Source of the DNA: Durusdinium trenchii
Taxonomy: Eukaryota; Sar; Dinophyceae; Suessiales; Symbiodiniaceae
Reading direction: 5' to 3'
Assembly: GCA_963970005.1 (NCBI GenBank)
Contig: CAXAMN010029039.1
Coordinates: 186,001 to 250,000 of the forward strand
Length of the DNA: 64,000 bases
The notes below the pieces were generated by a model. That model made no database searches. It saw only the letters and a program-made list of their open reading frames with translations, and had not been told where the DNA came from. The translations under genes were made by a program, and so were the position numbers. Positions 38,211 through 51,700 of this stretch are shown in pieces (the first letter of the stretch is position 1; every line of letters begins with the position of its first letter).

Positions 38211-39004
38211 CATGGGAGGCATGGGGGGACTCAAGAGTTCTAAGCCTTGGTGGTTCTTATTGTCGTTCGGAACGCCGAACCGGTCACGAATCCAAAAGAC
38301 AATTCGCGCCTTCACTCCAGGTCACGGAGTGAAGGCCGATACTCACAGAGAACTTTGCCTGGCAGAAGGCCCAGGCCGATCTGAGATGTCAAGTGCTATA
38401 GGTACCCACGGAGCACCGAGCACTCCACTCCATGCATGCCTTATGGCCTGATGTCATTGAAATATGGATCAACATTGAGACGACACAAGAGAGCAGAGCT
38501 GTAATCTCGGGACACCAAACACCACCTCGAAGCACACCTTGTGAGTCGTCTGTAGGAGATCATAAGCCAACAGCAGGAGCTTGTCCTCAGTGACTTCTGT
38601 GGACCACACGGTAACACACGGTGCATCGGGCATTCGGGTCCGCAAACCCGGGTCGTTGGGGATTCCTTCCCCCCAAAGCCAAAGCTGTTCCATCACCAGG
38701 GAGACTGTGAGTCATTTTATGTCATTTAGTTGGTACCAGGCAACTTACCATGGCAAACCATTGCAAGTTGCATTGGCAACGCTACCTATCTAAGGACCTG
38801 AAGGCCTACCCTATACAAACGACTCACGAAAAACGTTCACAACCCTTCACGTATCAAGGCCCGGATGTGGAAATTGAGAGGTCCAAACCACGAAAACGCC
38901 TATACATCGATGCAGCTGCAAGCTCGCAGTGATGATGCTACATGTTTATTCTTGCTTTGTTTCTTCTTCTTTGGACCTTCTTACTAACATATACTACTCC
39001 CACC
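38211..39004. other. Nothing seen
   Basis: No protein-like frame, repeat array or RNA gene was recognised. Confidence 0.35.
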
Positions 39005-39200
39005 GCCAGGTCTTTCTCGGACGCCCAGCGGACGCCCAGCCGCGCCCACCACGCCCGCGTCCACCCTGCCCAAGGGGAGGGACAGTGTGAAAGGTCTGAT
39101 CCTCCGAGCCCATGGCGATGGCCACATAGGTGCCTTCCCGGCTCCGGCGCTTTCTATGGCCGAGAGTGTCCGGGCGAGTGGGTGCTAGTGTGAGCGTTTG
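39005..39200 (-). CDS. Candidate Gly/Arg-rich exon
   Basis: The minus frame reads RKRRSREGTYVAIAMGSEDQ then TFHTVPPLGQ and runs into a Gly/Arg-rich stretch (GGRGRGGRGW). The first half has good composition, and a GT donor follows GGGCAGG. No family recognised. Confidence 0.4.
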
Positions 39201-40472
39201 GAAGAAAGAAAGACTGTTTTCAGAAATACCACCTTTTCACCTTTTGTCGGAGTATTGTGTTTTCAAGGTGAAATATTTATATTGTTCCTTTTTATGTTTT
39301 AAGAGACCAAATGGTGTTGCGGGCTTGGAGGATTGTGTATATATGTGTTGAATCCTCCGTTCACTGTTGATGTTGGTGTTCTGTCAGCCTGCCAGCGAGT
39401 TTGAGAGACCAACACTCCTTCTCACCAACATAGAAGCGGACACAAAACCGTTTGAGAAATGCAGGAACGGATCGGATTGACCTGTGTGCTTTCCCCAATG
39501 CTGCCGCTTGCTGTGACAGCATGCGCGTGTCTTTCGGAGTGTACCGGAAAAGCCGCGGACGTCTCCCAAACACTGCACGGATGGATTATGAGTATATGTG
39601 CCGGCCGAGCCCCGAAACGACCCCAATGTTGGCAAAGTTGGCAGTCCCATTAGTCGTGTCTGCATTGGGCTCTTTTTCCGGGTTGATTCCTGTTCCACCT
39701 CTACAGACCTTGCATAACCAGATCAAACAACCACTGGGCTCTACTTAGTATGCTCCATTCATCTAACTTCAACCTTTTTCTCTGGTTTTCTTCTGTTCAG
39801 TGTGACAGGGGGTGGCACCCCAAACAAGTCTTGCAGGATCGAGGCGTCAGTTCATTCGCGAACCGCGTCTTCAGCACATGCGGCCCAAGGAGCTGCCAAA
39901 CACCTCCTTAAGGGCACGGGGATGTGGCGCCGAGGTCTCTAAGAGTCTAAGCAGCAAGCTTTGCTATAGAAAGGGCTCTTTGCGCAGCTCACAGAAAAAA
40001 AATCCTGCAGCCAGTGGATGAAATCTAATAATATATCCAGTCCAGTAAATGACTCGCTAGCGTACACCTCCTTTTAAAGTGGAGTAACCAAAGACTTCAA
40101 CAGTACTTCCTTCCAGGTCAAATGTTAGAAGGTATACGGATAAAAGTTGGGCCTTGCTTGCTCGCAGCAAAGGGTGTGAGGGTGCCTCATGGAATTTCAG
40201 TTGGTTTCCAGCATGTTCGATCAAAAGAAGCATCAGAGATGAACATACAGAGATGGAAAGCCCTACACTGGAAGAGGACACAACAGTACAGCAAGCTTCT
40301 CTTCAAACACTCTTACAACAGGTGTTTTCAACAGTAGTCGGGTCATTCCATTTGAGCAGCGCCCTACCCTTCAGGGTCTTTTGGAAAAGTGGGCCTGGAT
40401 CCCAAAAAGCACCGAAAGACTTAGGCAGAATTTCATGACATTGGATGTACCATGACCCATGTTCAGACTCAC

Positions 40473-40646
40473 TGGATGTACGGCGGCCCAGGCACGGTGC
40501 GGAGGGCTTCGTGCCTCGGAGGCATGTGCATCGGTGGGAACCCCATGTGGGATGTCATGGATAGACCGGCGCAGGGCCACGGTGGGTTGAGGATGGAGAT
40601 CGGGGGAAAACCACGATGGGACCACGGTGGGAGGTGGCAGTGGGTT
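40473..40646 (-). CDS. Exon of a Pro/Met-rich protein
   Basis: The exon follows a TTTCCTTAAAG acceptor (first base 40646) and ends at 40473 before the strong donor GTGAGT. The frame reads PPWSHRGFPPISILNPPWPC, MGFPPMHMPPRHEA and TVPGPPYIQ. The repeated WSHRGF / PPW / MGFPP pattern reflects an underlying degenerate repeat (plus-strand CCACGGTGGG/CACGATGGG). A disordered protein segment is likely; function unknown. Confidence 0.5.
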
Positions 40647-41039
40647 CTTTAAGGAAAGACCCCCCCAAGAAAGTAGCGCTCCCAAAAGCTTTAGCTGGAT
40701 GCCTTCCCCCCCTCCCTCCCCAGGTATGTGGGGCTCAGGTCGACGTGGGGAATGAAAGCAAACACGGAGATGGCGGTGAAGCTCCACAAAACATATTATG
40801 AGCAGGTGGTGAAGTCAATGAGTATGCCATGATGATGACTAATATTGTATAGTGCATGTCTCGGTGCTGGAACGTGAGTTAGGGTGAGGGAGTCCAAATG
40901 AATGATAGCATGTATGTCAGATTATATCAGGCATACAAAGAAAATCAAAGAGCTATTGCAAATCTCAAACATACCATTTCGCCATTCAAAACCATAACTG
41001 CTTTGGGATCTCTCCCCTGGAGATCTAGCCCCATAGATA

Positions 41040-41300
41040 CCGAGCTCCAAGCAAAACGGAAGACGGAGCGCTCCAACCAACGACTGGAACCGGACAAAGA
41101 TCAAGCGGCTGCCGGCTGTGGCGCTCGAAGTCTTCGAAGACCGAAGCCATGCCTTCGGCCAAAGCGGTCGGGCGCTCACCGGTTCCGTTCGGGTTCGGGT
41201 TCGGCCGTGCCGGTGGAGGCGAGTACGTGGATGGGTCGAGCGCGGACGCGTGCGCCTGGTGCCGCTGGGAGGGGGGCCTTGGGGTGAGAAGGAGGAGTCT
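41040..41300 (-). CDS. Candidate exon, unrecognised
   Basis: GC-rich island. The minus frame reads STYSPPPARPNPNPNGTGER then PTALAEGMASVFEDFERHSR, a Pro-rich linker followed by an amphipathic helix. Plus frames are open as well (for example LPAVALEVFEDRSHAFG), so the strand is probable, not certain. Confidence 0.35.
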
Positions 41301-43436
41301 TCCTTTCATAGAAGGACATCTGACCTCTAATCACAGGTCACAGGTCTCCGAGCTCTGGTGGTTTTTTGGAGACTTACACGTCGCAAGTGGTGACCTGTTG
41401 GAGGGTCATGATATAGAAGATTCTAGCATCTGAGAAGTCTGTGCATGTACGTAGAAGTTTACAAATGGAGTCCTGGGACGATGAAGCTCCCTTCTAGCCA
41501 AAGGCAGGGGTCGGAACTTCCGGAAACTATCTTGATTGATCTGGATTGGAAAAGCATGGCTAAGCTCATCTTCTTATAAAGATCGGTTCCGACCCCTGCC
41601 TTATAAAGATAGATGGCCTATTATCTTCTTATATGTATACAGTCATGCATAAAGGCTTCATGGAGGTGCTCATCCCCACCAGCCACACCGCTGGAGAATC
41701 CGATTCGGCTCGCACCGCGACCCGTCTTCGCCGTGGCGCGCCGTGGCGCGTCGTCAGCGCGCCCGGGTCTGACCCGGTGAGAGCGGGGGGAGAGCGGGTC
41801 AGACTGCTCGGTCTGACCCGGGTATTTGGAGGCATTTTGTGGGTCAGAGATGTTCATATTACATCTTCATCGAACCTTGGGTATTTTTGTGCATTCTTCG
41901 AACGATATATACGACCTTCTCCACTACCTTCTCCCACCGTGACTGAAAGACCACCTTCTTTTTGACACAGAAAACATGGAACGTCTGAGCTCCGCCAAGG
42001 GCTTCCCCGTCCCACCGGGCACCTTTGGAACGCCTTATATAAACCTAGCAAGAAGTTGGGGGGAACTCCCCCCAGCTCCGGATTGCCCTCGCTCGCTCCC
42101 TGCTCCCTGCCGGCTTGGACCTGCCAGGCTTGGCCCACCTACCCCGCCCCCGACCAAACCCACTTCAAGCGCCTTCGACCGAGCCCTCTGCAGCCTCAGC
42201 GCTCAGTTTTGGGTGCCCCCAGGGAGGGATGTGGAGACACCGAAACCCACGGCACTCAGAGATGGGGGTATACACCATGTTGGAACCGTGTTGCTGTCTT
42301 TTTTTGGGGATGATGCATATCGATGCATATCGCTCTATTTCAGTGGATCCCATGAAGGCACTATGGTCTTTGGAAGAGTCCGGAACCACTGGGAGCCCCA
42401 GCGAAGAGTATGTTGCCTGGATCCACTGAGGGCATATGTAAGGATGGGTTCAATTGTTGTTCTATGACCCAGACACTCTTTCAACCGGATGTATGAATAA
42501 TGAATTGGGTGCCTGCGGCCAAATCGGCTACGGCCAAATCGGCAAGCGCACATGGGAAAACAAACAAACAAAACACTCCCACGTATGACATATCTACCGA
42601 TCCGTTGGGGTGGTTGACCTGGGGTCAATGTATGCGGCATGTATATATATATACCTTCGAACTAGTCCCATGGAGTGTCTGGGTGATGTTCTATGGTGCT
42701 CTAACTATCTGCCGATCTTCGTGACCGAGATCGCAGGATGGCCGAGTGTCACGTGACGTCGTCTTCAAAAGTCATGCACTGAAGGTCCTGGTCAATCACT
42801 AATATCAGACTGATGGTGACACAATGATTTGCACGAATCAATTGTAGTCTCTATAAGATATATACCGGGATGAAGGTGGACAACCACTTCTTCCGTTCTA
42901 CCACATGGTTACCACATGGCCTAAGGCCAAGATGCCCAAACTCTTTGAGCAGAACATCTTAGCACCAAATCTGCTGAGGAATCACATGAAGATCATGTGC
43001 TGAACCACCCGAAGTGCAAAGCTGCTAGACCCGCGCTGAACCACCGGAAACACAGTCCCACAACGACCTGTGGTCAACCCGACGTGCTTTTCAGGTTCCA
43101 TGTGGGTCCCGGAACCAGGGCGTAACGCTCCTCCAAGGGACCACATTCGCGAAGAGCACAGTGGTGTCAGCTGGGCCTTGACCAAGCAACATGTGCTGTT
43201 CCAAAGGCATTACTCATTTCAAGTTCTGGAATCCGCCCCCTCAAACTGCTTCCCCAAGGGTCATTCCTTTATCCATTACAATGCAAAAATGCCCACGTGT
43301 TTGTCTGTTTTTGATGATATTTGTTGTCAATCAGTGGCCCAAATTGCACGATGCCTTAGAAAGGACCAGACTGCCAAACAAGTATTACACGCTCCTTTCA
43401 TACATGAAAAGCTGACATTCTGCACAGCCCTCCTAC
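41301..43436. other. Mostly unresolved; two GC-rich islands
   Basis: Islands at 41690-41830 (minus: RRRRVAVRAESDSPAVWLVG) and 42050-42260 (plus: Pro/Leu-rich) may be exons. The 168-codon plus frame starting at 43070 is rejected, because the minus strand carries a better exon inside it. Confidence 0.35.
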
Positions 43437-43546
43437 CAGCGTTGCATCAAACTGGTCCTCGCTCAGCACCCACGCGCCTGTCACAAAGCTGTTGTCTTGC
43501 TTTTCTTCAGCCAACTGCCAGCAGTGCCAGGAGAAGACTTGTAGAT
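43437..43546 (-). CDS. Exon of an unrecognised protein
   Basis: Acceptor GATCAACAG, first base 43546; donor GTAGGA after 43437. The frame reads LQVFSWHCWQLAEEKQDNSF then VTGAWVLSEDQFDATL, with the aromatic and acidic balance of a folded domain. No family recognised. Flanking exons were not found. Confidence 0.5.
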
Positions 43547-44501
43547 CTGTTGATCGACAAGGACTTACAAGGATAATGTCTGAAACACCAACCCCGCTCA
43601 GCAAACAACACACGGACCCATATTTTATCAAGACCTCCAAACAAGCTCAACCAGCTCCAAGCCCCAAACAATTCTTGCGCATTGTGGCATTGTGTGCTTG
43701 GGAGAAGCCCAATACTTGAGAGAACCCAAGCATCTGAGGACAGCTTATCAATTGAACTGAAAGAATCTAGTGTCAGTCTCAGGTACTCATACTTGAAAAA
43801 GAGGGAGTACCCTGAGTACCCACTCCCTAGTCCGGCAGGGCGCCACGCTTCAAAAGATGAGGACTGAACATGACCACCAGGTGCCTTTGAGCTTGCTTCC
43901 AGGAGAGCAAGTCCTTCGTCTTGTTACCTCTCCTCTGCCAGGAGGCTCGTGGCCCAGGGGCCACCACCCCTTTCACCCCCCCGCAACGGGCATCCGGGCA
44001 TCGCTCAAGGCACAATCATTCTCCTGACCAGCACAGCACTTCGAGATCATTGCAACGATGTACTAGGCATACCTAGATCTTCCAACGATGTACAATTTGT
44101 GCCTATTGATCTAAAAAACCGGCAGAATTTGTTGGACAGTTGGAAGATCCAGGTATATGCTAGGCTTCCAACAACCATTGATGACATGTTTTCATGTCGA
44201 ACAATCTGTATTTTATCAAGCTATAGAGTGCTGAGGTTCGTCGCCATTCACGGAAAACTGGACCAAACTGCTGGAAACCTCGCCGGGATCGAGTGACTCA
44301 CCTGACAGGAAACCAAAACTCTCCATATCATCCTCATCTTCACCTCTGAAGGCCTTGACTCGCCTTCACCCGCTCCCCCCAGAACCGCCCAAAAAGGATC
44401 TCTACATCTCCGAGCTCCAATAACAAACACCACGCGCCCAGCTCCCCGCGGATCCGCACAAGTGCCGGCAGTGCGTCGCCGTGCTTCGAACCGACATGAA
44501 C

Positions 44502-44615
44502 CAGCGCGAAACCGGGCCCTCTTGAGGCGAAGGCCGAACCGCGCGGTCTGCAGCGCTTGGTCCGTGGCGCCGAACCGCGCCTCATGTGCCTCTTTCTTGG
44601 CCGCCAGGCGATAGC
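44502..44615 (-). CDS. Exon of an unrecognised basic, helical protein
   Basis: Acceptor GGTTTGAG, first base 44615, ending at 44502 before GTTCAT. The frame reads YRLAAKKEAHEARFGATDQA then LQTARFGLRLKRARFRA, a regular heptad-like helical pattern. Other minus frames are also open here, one reading GFALVHVGSKHGDALPALVR, so the frame is not certain. Confidence 0.4.
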
Positions 44616-45290
44616 CTCAAACCGGTCCGCGTGCGTGTGACCGGTCGGCGCGGTGTTTTCGGTGTTTTCGGAGTACCACCGCTACTGTAAAGGGAGGTGT
44701 TGGTCTTAAGGCGACAGGGTTTTTGGGGTTGTTGAGGGTGATGAGAATCAGCGCCCAAACAATCTTTGGTTTAGCATGTTGTCTAATTTTTAGTATGATA
44801 AAGGAATACAAAGGACAATTTGACCTTCAAAGGCAAGCAAACGATTCCCTTAAAACATGTGCTCAGAAATCCTTGTAGGCCGATGATGGCAGCATGTTTT
44901 TGTGTCCAAGAACTCACGATGCATTCTTTGCTGCAAGGACTGCTGGAACGACTTGGTCTGTCCATTTGTCCCTTCGAATCAACGGTGAAGGGCTGCAAGG
45001 CCGTTGCCGCGGGCGAGCAGGGGGGGGCTCAGGACGGAAGCGACGCGGGGAGACGGAAAGGTGTCGTTTCAAGGGAAACCAAACCACCTTGGCGATGGAA
45101 TTCAACAGGTAAACCATCAGCTATAGAGCTGCTCAGCTCATTGATAATCAAGGGGTGATTGATAGCAATAAAATGCAACTAAATTCGTCATTCGCCTCCG
45201 ATCGCTTCGTTCCTAGCGATGCCCTGTGCATGTTCCGTTCGTAGCGTCCAGTTGTTGTTACTCTATAGATATATATATATATAGTAACGC

Positions 45291-45495
45291 CAGGAGCGCC
45301 CCGTTCGTCGCGTCCGAATCATTACTGAGCAGTTCGATGGTGCAATGCCGCCGGTAGCTCTTCGCCCCTCTGCCGTCCAGCGTCTCAAGAGCGTCGAGCG
45401 CATCTTCAAATGGGACTGCACGGGGCGAACCCAGCGTCGAGCGTCGATGACCACTGTTAACACACCGTGGATGGCCACACCGAAGCGCACAAAAC
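45291..45495 (-). CDS. Exon downstream of the receiver domain, unrecognised
   Basis: Acceptor GGCAAGAG, first base 45495; GC donor after 45291. The frame reads FCALRCGHPRCVNSGHRRST, then VPFEDALDALETLDGRGAKS and YRRHCTIELLSNDSDATNG. Its entry phase does not fit the end of the receiver exon at 45788, so either one more exon lies between or this is another gene. A second open frame (GVAIHGVLTVVIDARRWVRP) overlaps it. Confidence 0.5.
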
Positions 45496-45787
45496 CTCTT
45501 GCCGGGGTCATTTGGTGATATATATATATATATCCCTCAAGCTTCGGTATGGGTGCTCCACACACATAGTCACATAGTGCAGGTATATTTCTTCAATCTA
45601 GTATAGCCTTAGCTAGCTACAAGCTGGACAATCAATCAAACTATATAATCAATCAATTCTTTGATACTTCCTCATCATTGGATGAACAAAAAAGGTGCGC
45701 GCACTGACAGTATGTTGCGTTCAAGTCTTCTGAGTCTTCGTCGTCCACCCAGACGAGCCCGTTTGTTCCGCGGCTCAAGGAGGGCGC

Positions 45788-48700
45788 CTTGACGCGGGCA
45801 ATCAATTCTTGACGGCAGAAGGGCTTGTGAATCCAGTCGCGGCAGCCGAGTTCATAGCCTCGCAGAGGTGGCAAAGGTTCAGAGTAGAGTAGAAAGAGAG
45901 AGAGAGAGAGAAACAAAGAGAGAGAGAGAGATAGCAAAATGGGCAAATCACCAAGGAAATAGCTCGGATTGGAGGATTTGCGAACCAGGAACCAGGGACA
46001 ACAACAACAACAACAACAACAACCAATACCCCCAAATGAAGAGGATTCACATGGATTCACCCGAAAACCAGGACCAAAAAAATAGAAAACACATATCATG
46101 AAATTCATCACCCTACTACTTATATATATTAGCAAAAGCCAAGAGAATCTCAGAGGTCTCCCAGTTTTCCCCTCAATCGCCCGCCAGATAGAAACAAACA
46201 CACATGTAAAAACCACTTCCCCTCCAGGTCAGAACACCTGTCACGACATGTCACGACTCCGCCATCCGGTCTGTTCTGCGGCCAAGAGGCCCTTCATGAC
46301 CGAGCTGGACTGATTTTTGGCCTCAGCAGAATGATGATCCACAAGTGGTCCACTCCAGCTGGCGAGGAAGACACTCCAGCTGCAGCTGTAAGAAGAATCG
46401 TTTACTTTTAATTCTTGTTTCAAGTAGCTTGTTACTATAAGTAGTAAGGTCCTTGCTCCGTTCGTAGTCATTCACTTCCCTCCGGCAAACAGCCTTTGGT
46501 ACCACCCGCTGACCACCCGCGTGTTGTCTTCTGCCCCTCGGTGCCTGCTCCCATCGTATGACCGGTCTGCCGTCTCGGCGATCACCGTTGTCCTTCATGG
46601 CACCGCACGTTTGGTCTGCAGACCTTCTACGGTCTCCGTAGTTTCTACGATTTCGTCGGTCTCTGGAGTGAGAAACCCGTAAGGGGTCCAGCTCCAGAAC
46701 GTTTGTGTGAAACGTTGAGCAACCCTGCTTCCTATGTATCTATCATATTTAGCTATGTATATCTATTCTATCGATCTATATATCTATCTATATCAGAAAT
46801 CCCAAAGTCACAGTTATGACTTCTGACTACGATGCTTTGGTTCAACGAATGGATATTGCTAAGACCCCCGGCGGACACGATGAGGATCGGCAATTCCAGC
46901 AGGCTCGTCTTCTTCTGCATTGCTTGTAGCACATCGAAACCACTCAGGCCCGGCATCATCAAATCCTCAGCACCAGCATGCACCCTGGCCCTAGCCCACC
47001 CAAGACCTTTAAAAGAACGGTTGACCTGGTTGTAGTGTAAATTCCTGGGTAAATCAATGGTTGTTCGGTGAAAACAACACCTTATAATACCTTATATAAA
47101 TCATATTAAATCAATGGTTGTTGGAAGCCTATAGGGCCTCACCTTTTACTAACCATTCTTTTGGATACAGAAACCTTTCGAACAAGACAAGATCATCGCA
47201 TGATGCTTGTGCGTTCTGCGACTTCGACATGCTTCTTCACATGGGCCAAGGCCCTCCCTCAGAAGAGCCGACGTCGGAATTCGCACATAAGGATTGCCAC
47301 CATGTCTAAAAGAAGTCAGATCTGTTTGCAGTATGGTTTCATGCTTCTGTGGGTCCCTGCAGCCTAGAGGCTTCTGCAAAGGGAACAGTCTTCCAGTCAT
47401 GACAAATCTGGATTCATCTGAATTCATGGACCTAATTGGGGGGATCGTCCAGTGAAAGGTGAGCGAAACGGACCCTACGACGTTACGACGTCGTCGTGTG
47501 CCTCTCGACACGAGTCTCCAGAAGCGAAATTCGACCAGGTGTCCAGCAGCACCAAGCGCGGCCGCGGGTTGTCTCCATCAAAATATTCCAGGCATTCAGA
47601 TCCGTTCATGCAAGAGACCACCCTGATTCAGGCATCTGAGGATGGGAGTGCTTTGAAAAACGGCCATGGCAGACCCTGGGTGGTTGAATCGTTGGTTGGC
47701 TTGGGTTGGGTTGGGTTGGTTGTGATCTTGGTTGATTAGTAGGTTTGTTCATATTTCTGGTTCGTGTTTTTCCCCTACCCGTACACATGGAAACCTGTCG
47801 CCCATTTGCCAACCAATTCAATTTGGATTACTGACTCCCATGGCTAAAGAGGAGTTGACAATCTTTCATTCAGTCACCAGTAAGAGATCTGAACAACTTC
47901 CCTGAGCTGGCATCCTTCATTGTTATGCAGATCAAACACTTTCTACCCTCTTTCATGGCAAAATCAAGTCCTACTCGAGCTGGCCAACACTGTTCCTGGC
48001 AACCGCTCACAGCAGCAAACATCCGTCTTCCCCTGCTGTCCAAAAGGCTTAAAACCGCATGGCTCCAGGATCGAGCGCATGACTTCTTGATTTACAAAGT
48101 CATCATCGACGCTCATGATCAAATTCTCTTCCTCATCCTGGATCTGCTAAGGATCTGCCAATGATCTGCGAAGCAAAACATTTGGTTGGTGGGCAACTGT
48201 TCACCTCCAATGTCTATACTCCTTGGTTGTTGCACTGAATGGGTGTGTGGAAAACCTATGGATGGGGTCTCTGAGTGGACGGTTGCGATTCCACATGCTT
48301 CCAGCTGAAATAGGAAGACTTGCTCCTTCATTCCTAGGATACTTAGGGTCCCAACGTGCGAATACCTGCAACGAAGCCATCAAGTTCCAAGCAGCCTAAT
48401 TAGAAGGCAGGAAGTAGCAAAAGGAAGTAAGTCCCAAACAGAAGAAACACACATCCAAAATCCCAACAGAAGCAAAAGCTCTTCTGTCTTCAACTCCTGT
48501 GGATCTAACATCCCCAAAAAGGAAACAAGGTGGTTGTTTGTGATTTGTGAGGAAGCCACGACCGTCAGCCCCTGTTTTTGACCAATCACGAACATGACCA
48601 AAGAATCCGGCATTGGATCTGAATCAACCCCCAAAGACCAACGAGTTGACCATCGGACCAAAGAGTTCGAAGCACCGGGTCCTGCAGCAAGGAGGTCGGG

Positions 48701-51700
48701 TCTTCCTGCGAGGGACAGGTGGATGTAGACTGAGAGACGCAGAACTGTGATCAGAGGTCGGAACAGCAGGTTGGTCAGAGGTCTATGCCCTTCCCTGAAA
48801 TTTGGCCGGAACGTTCGTTTTGACAGTATTTGGAGAGTCTCAAGATGATGTACCCAAGTGCTGGGAAATGCCGTGATGCAACCAAACATTGAAAGCATCA
48901 GGAACATACCTTGGAGCACTCGAGGATTGCTCGAGAGTCAGGATAAGGAGTTGTTTGGACTTTGGAGCCGGAAATTACCGCAGCAGGGTGCCAAATGGCC
49001 AGTCAAGAAGCCCTTCTCTGAAAGCAACAAAACAGCTGAAACTCTTCCCTGTTCACACTTCCTGTTGGCAGGATCATGCACAGAAGATGTGATATTCCAA
49101 AAACGGAGTTTGTCATATATATCTCAAATGTACATCCTCGCTGCTTGAGGATGACTGCAGCATCCTTTTTCTTTACATCATACCCAGTCACTGCATCTCA
49201 AATCAGGTGACGGTGTGCTTCAGCAAGTTCTTCTGTCCAAAGCTGTTCTGGCTGATCTCAGCAGCCGGGGACATCGAGCTGACCGATCCCATCGAGTTCG
49301 TTGGACCCGATTGCAGTTCCGCTCCAACTCATGCTAAACATATCCACCAGCAGAATGTCCTGCTGGAGTCTCTATATAGGACTCTATGTAACCTCCCCAA
49401 AAGCCCACCATGCACCACAACAAAAACCGCTCCGGCCCGCAGACCCCCCGGAAACCGTCCGATCTCCTTCAAAGAAGGCAAAGACGAAGCCGTCCGACCT
49501 GTTTGGGGTCCGACAAACGGGTCCATGGAATCCACAAGCATGTTATAGGCTGACATCCGTGACTCTGAACATGACATGGTATAGGTATAGGCTGTTACAA
49601 CATGCTTCAGTAGCATGCTCTAACATGCTTCAGTCATGTTCAGTCCAGCTCCGCCTGCAATGCCAGCAGGATTGATGAGGTTGGGAATTCCTGAGCTGCG
49701 TCGCGGTCTGGTCATATCAAGGCAAGGCTGCCAGAAGATGAGGAAGGGGCATGAACACGAATGGGTGGTTTTCCACTTCGATGATGATTCCAGGGAGTCC
49801 ACCTATTGTGAGGAAAGTACTTCATGTTTTCTTCCCCGCTTCGACTTTCTTCATCCAGCTGACAAGTGCTGCTTTGACACAAGTGCTTCACTTCTCAGCT
49901 TGCACAGCTATATGTGTCCGTATCAAAATGGAAGGCAAAGAGCGCACTGGCTGAGCAAGCTTGCAAAGGGTGAAAGAAGTTCATGGGCTGGTGAAACAAA
50001 GGTATGGTTGGCCTACCACATGCCATATTGGATGTGTCTCGATCCTTTTGGAGGTAGGTCAATGGTCTCATGACGCGACTTGACCGACTTGGACTATGAG
50101 CTACGAAGATCTTGTCGACAGAAGCAGGAATATTCATAAATGTGAGCTATAGAATCCGGCAATCTATGACATTCATATGAACCCCGGACTATATTGTATA
50201 TGCACCTTTCATGTATTCTGCCCCCACCTGGAGAGCCTTTTTCCGAAAACAACGCCACCCCTCGAACCCCGCCACTATCCCACTCCTCGACCACTCGCTG
50301 GACCGAGGATCCGATCTGATTGCTGGGCCCTAGCCACGAGGTCGTGCCACGCTGCCGCGTTTGGGGCAAAGGCACCTGCCGGCGACGAGCGCAAGTGCCG
50401 GCGACGACACGTGCGAACGGTGCGATGAATTCGGATGGCCAATGGGTGAAATGGAGCATGTGTTTTGGGAAGTGATTTTGTGACTAGTCTTAACGTGCTT
50501 CGTTCGGGTTGCTTTGTTCAAGTCTGTTAGACTTTTTCTTCAAGCTGCCAAACGAGCGCGCCACAGGTCAACTTGGTCAACCAGCTCTTGAAAGTAAAAA
50601 CGCTTGAACCCGTCCAACGCCCCAATGGTCCACTCCTCCAACGCCCCAAAACACCGGTCCAATGGTCCGGTCCATTGGTCCCCGTCCTTCCGTCCTTCCA
50701 TCCGCCTTGGTGCGGGGCTCCAACTCCAGGCCTTGGGACTTCGGTGGCGTCCGCGGCAGCGTGACCTCGGTCACCGGTGCCACCGGTTTTTGTGCCACCG
50801 GGGTCGACTCGTGCGAGTTCGGAGGTGCCTGGAAGGTCCGAGACAAGTGCCGAGTTGGGGTAAAACGAAGAGAGAAGGGTTCCATCGGCCATTGTTGGTT
50901 TCGCCTATTCTAAGTGGGGAAACATGCAGGGAAAGCAACCCCCCCAAAAAAGTTAAAGGTTGTCCACTGATTGGCTGGGTGACTAGTGGTATGAGTCCTG
51001 CTGCTTCAGGATACCCTTGAAAGCAATCTTAGCTACAGCAGCTACAGGTGTATCAAAGATTACATTCAATCCAACATCCAAACCCCACATCCATTTGCCC
51101 ATATGATGGCGTTCATTTCTCCAAATCCTGTATCATGTGCACCAAATCCTGAACATCTCTGAACATCTTCAAGCCCAACCACTCATCCACCCTGACCTAT
51201 CACACCTATCAGCGACCGTACCATCCGTACCGTACCATGCCCCCCCCTGGTCGAGCTGCCGCAGCCACCAGGCCCTTTGGCTCATTGGCTTTCAGCTCGA
51301 AGCCTCGGGGTCCGTGGCGGAACAGATTTCGGTCTTCTCCTTCGTCGGTGTCGGTCGGTGTCGCTCGATCTGACGGGTCTGGAAGCGAAACAAAACATGG
51401 TTGTTATGGGTGTTATTGTTGTTCTTCTGTCAGGAGTTCTGTAAGGTGTTCTTCAGAAAACATTGTTGGTGTTTTTTATTCTGTAAGGTGTTCTTCTTGT
51501 GTTTATGGCCTGTCTTATTCGGGTTTGATGCTATGTGTTGAACACCTAGTATAGAGCCCGAACCCCCATGCATTGGGGATCTCCCTAATAAATTCACTAC
51601 TCACCGCACAAGAGAAACGGAAAGGCTACCTCGTAACAACACACCACCCATCCTGAAGTAAACATCGCAGAACAAAAGGCTTTTCTCCAGTCGCTGCTGG

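Larger units (their letters stand above)
45788..48137 (-). other. Receiver (REC) domain of the hybrid kinase, five exons
   Basis: Exons 48137-48049, 47622-47544, 46965-46866, 46662-46624 and 45858-45788 join with perfect phase. They spell a full receiver fold: acidic pair IMSVDDDFVNQEV in strand 1, NGSECLEYF in helix 2, phospho-acceptor Asp in PRLVLLDLMMPGLSGFDVL, Ser in PILIVSAG and Lys in GYELGCRDWIHKPFCRQELI. All five conserved residues (Asp-Asp, Asp, Ser/Thr, Lys) are present, so the domain should be phosphorylatable. Donors in order are GC (48048), GA (47543), GT (46865), GT (46623) and GC (45787). The 39-base fourth exon reads TDEIVETTETVE. Confidence 0.9.

Noticed and set aside
43070..43576. 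168-codon plus-strand open frame
   Set aside because: No motif, and the opposite strand carries a better-defined exon (43546-43437) with splice sites and balanced composition.
47696..47726. Telomere-like TTGGG array
   Set aside because: Only a few imperfect units inside an intron; no sign of a chromosome end.
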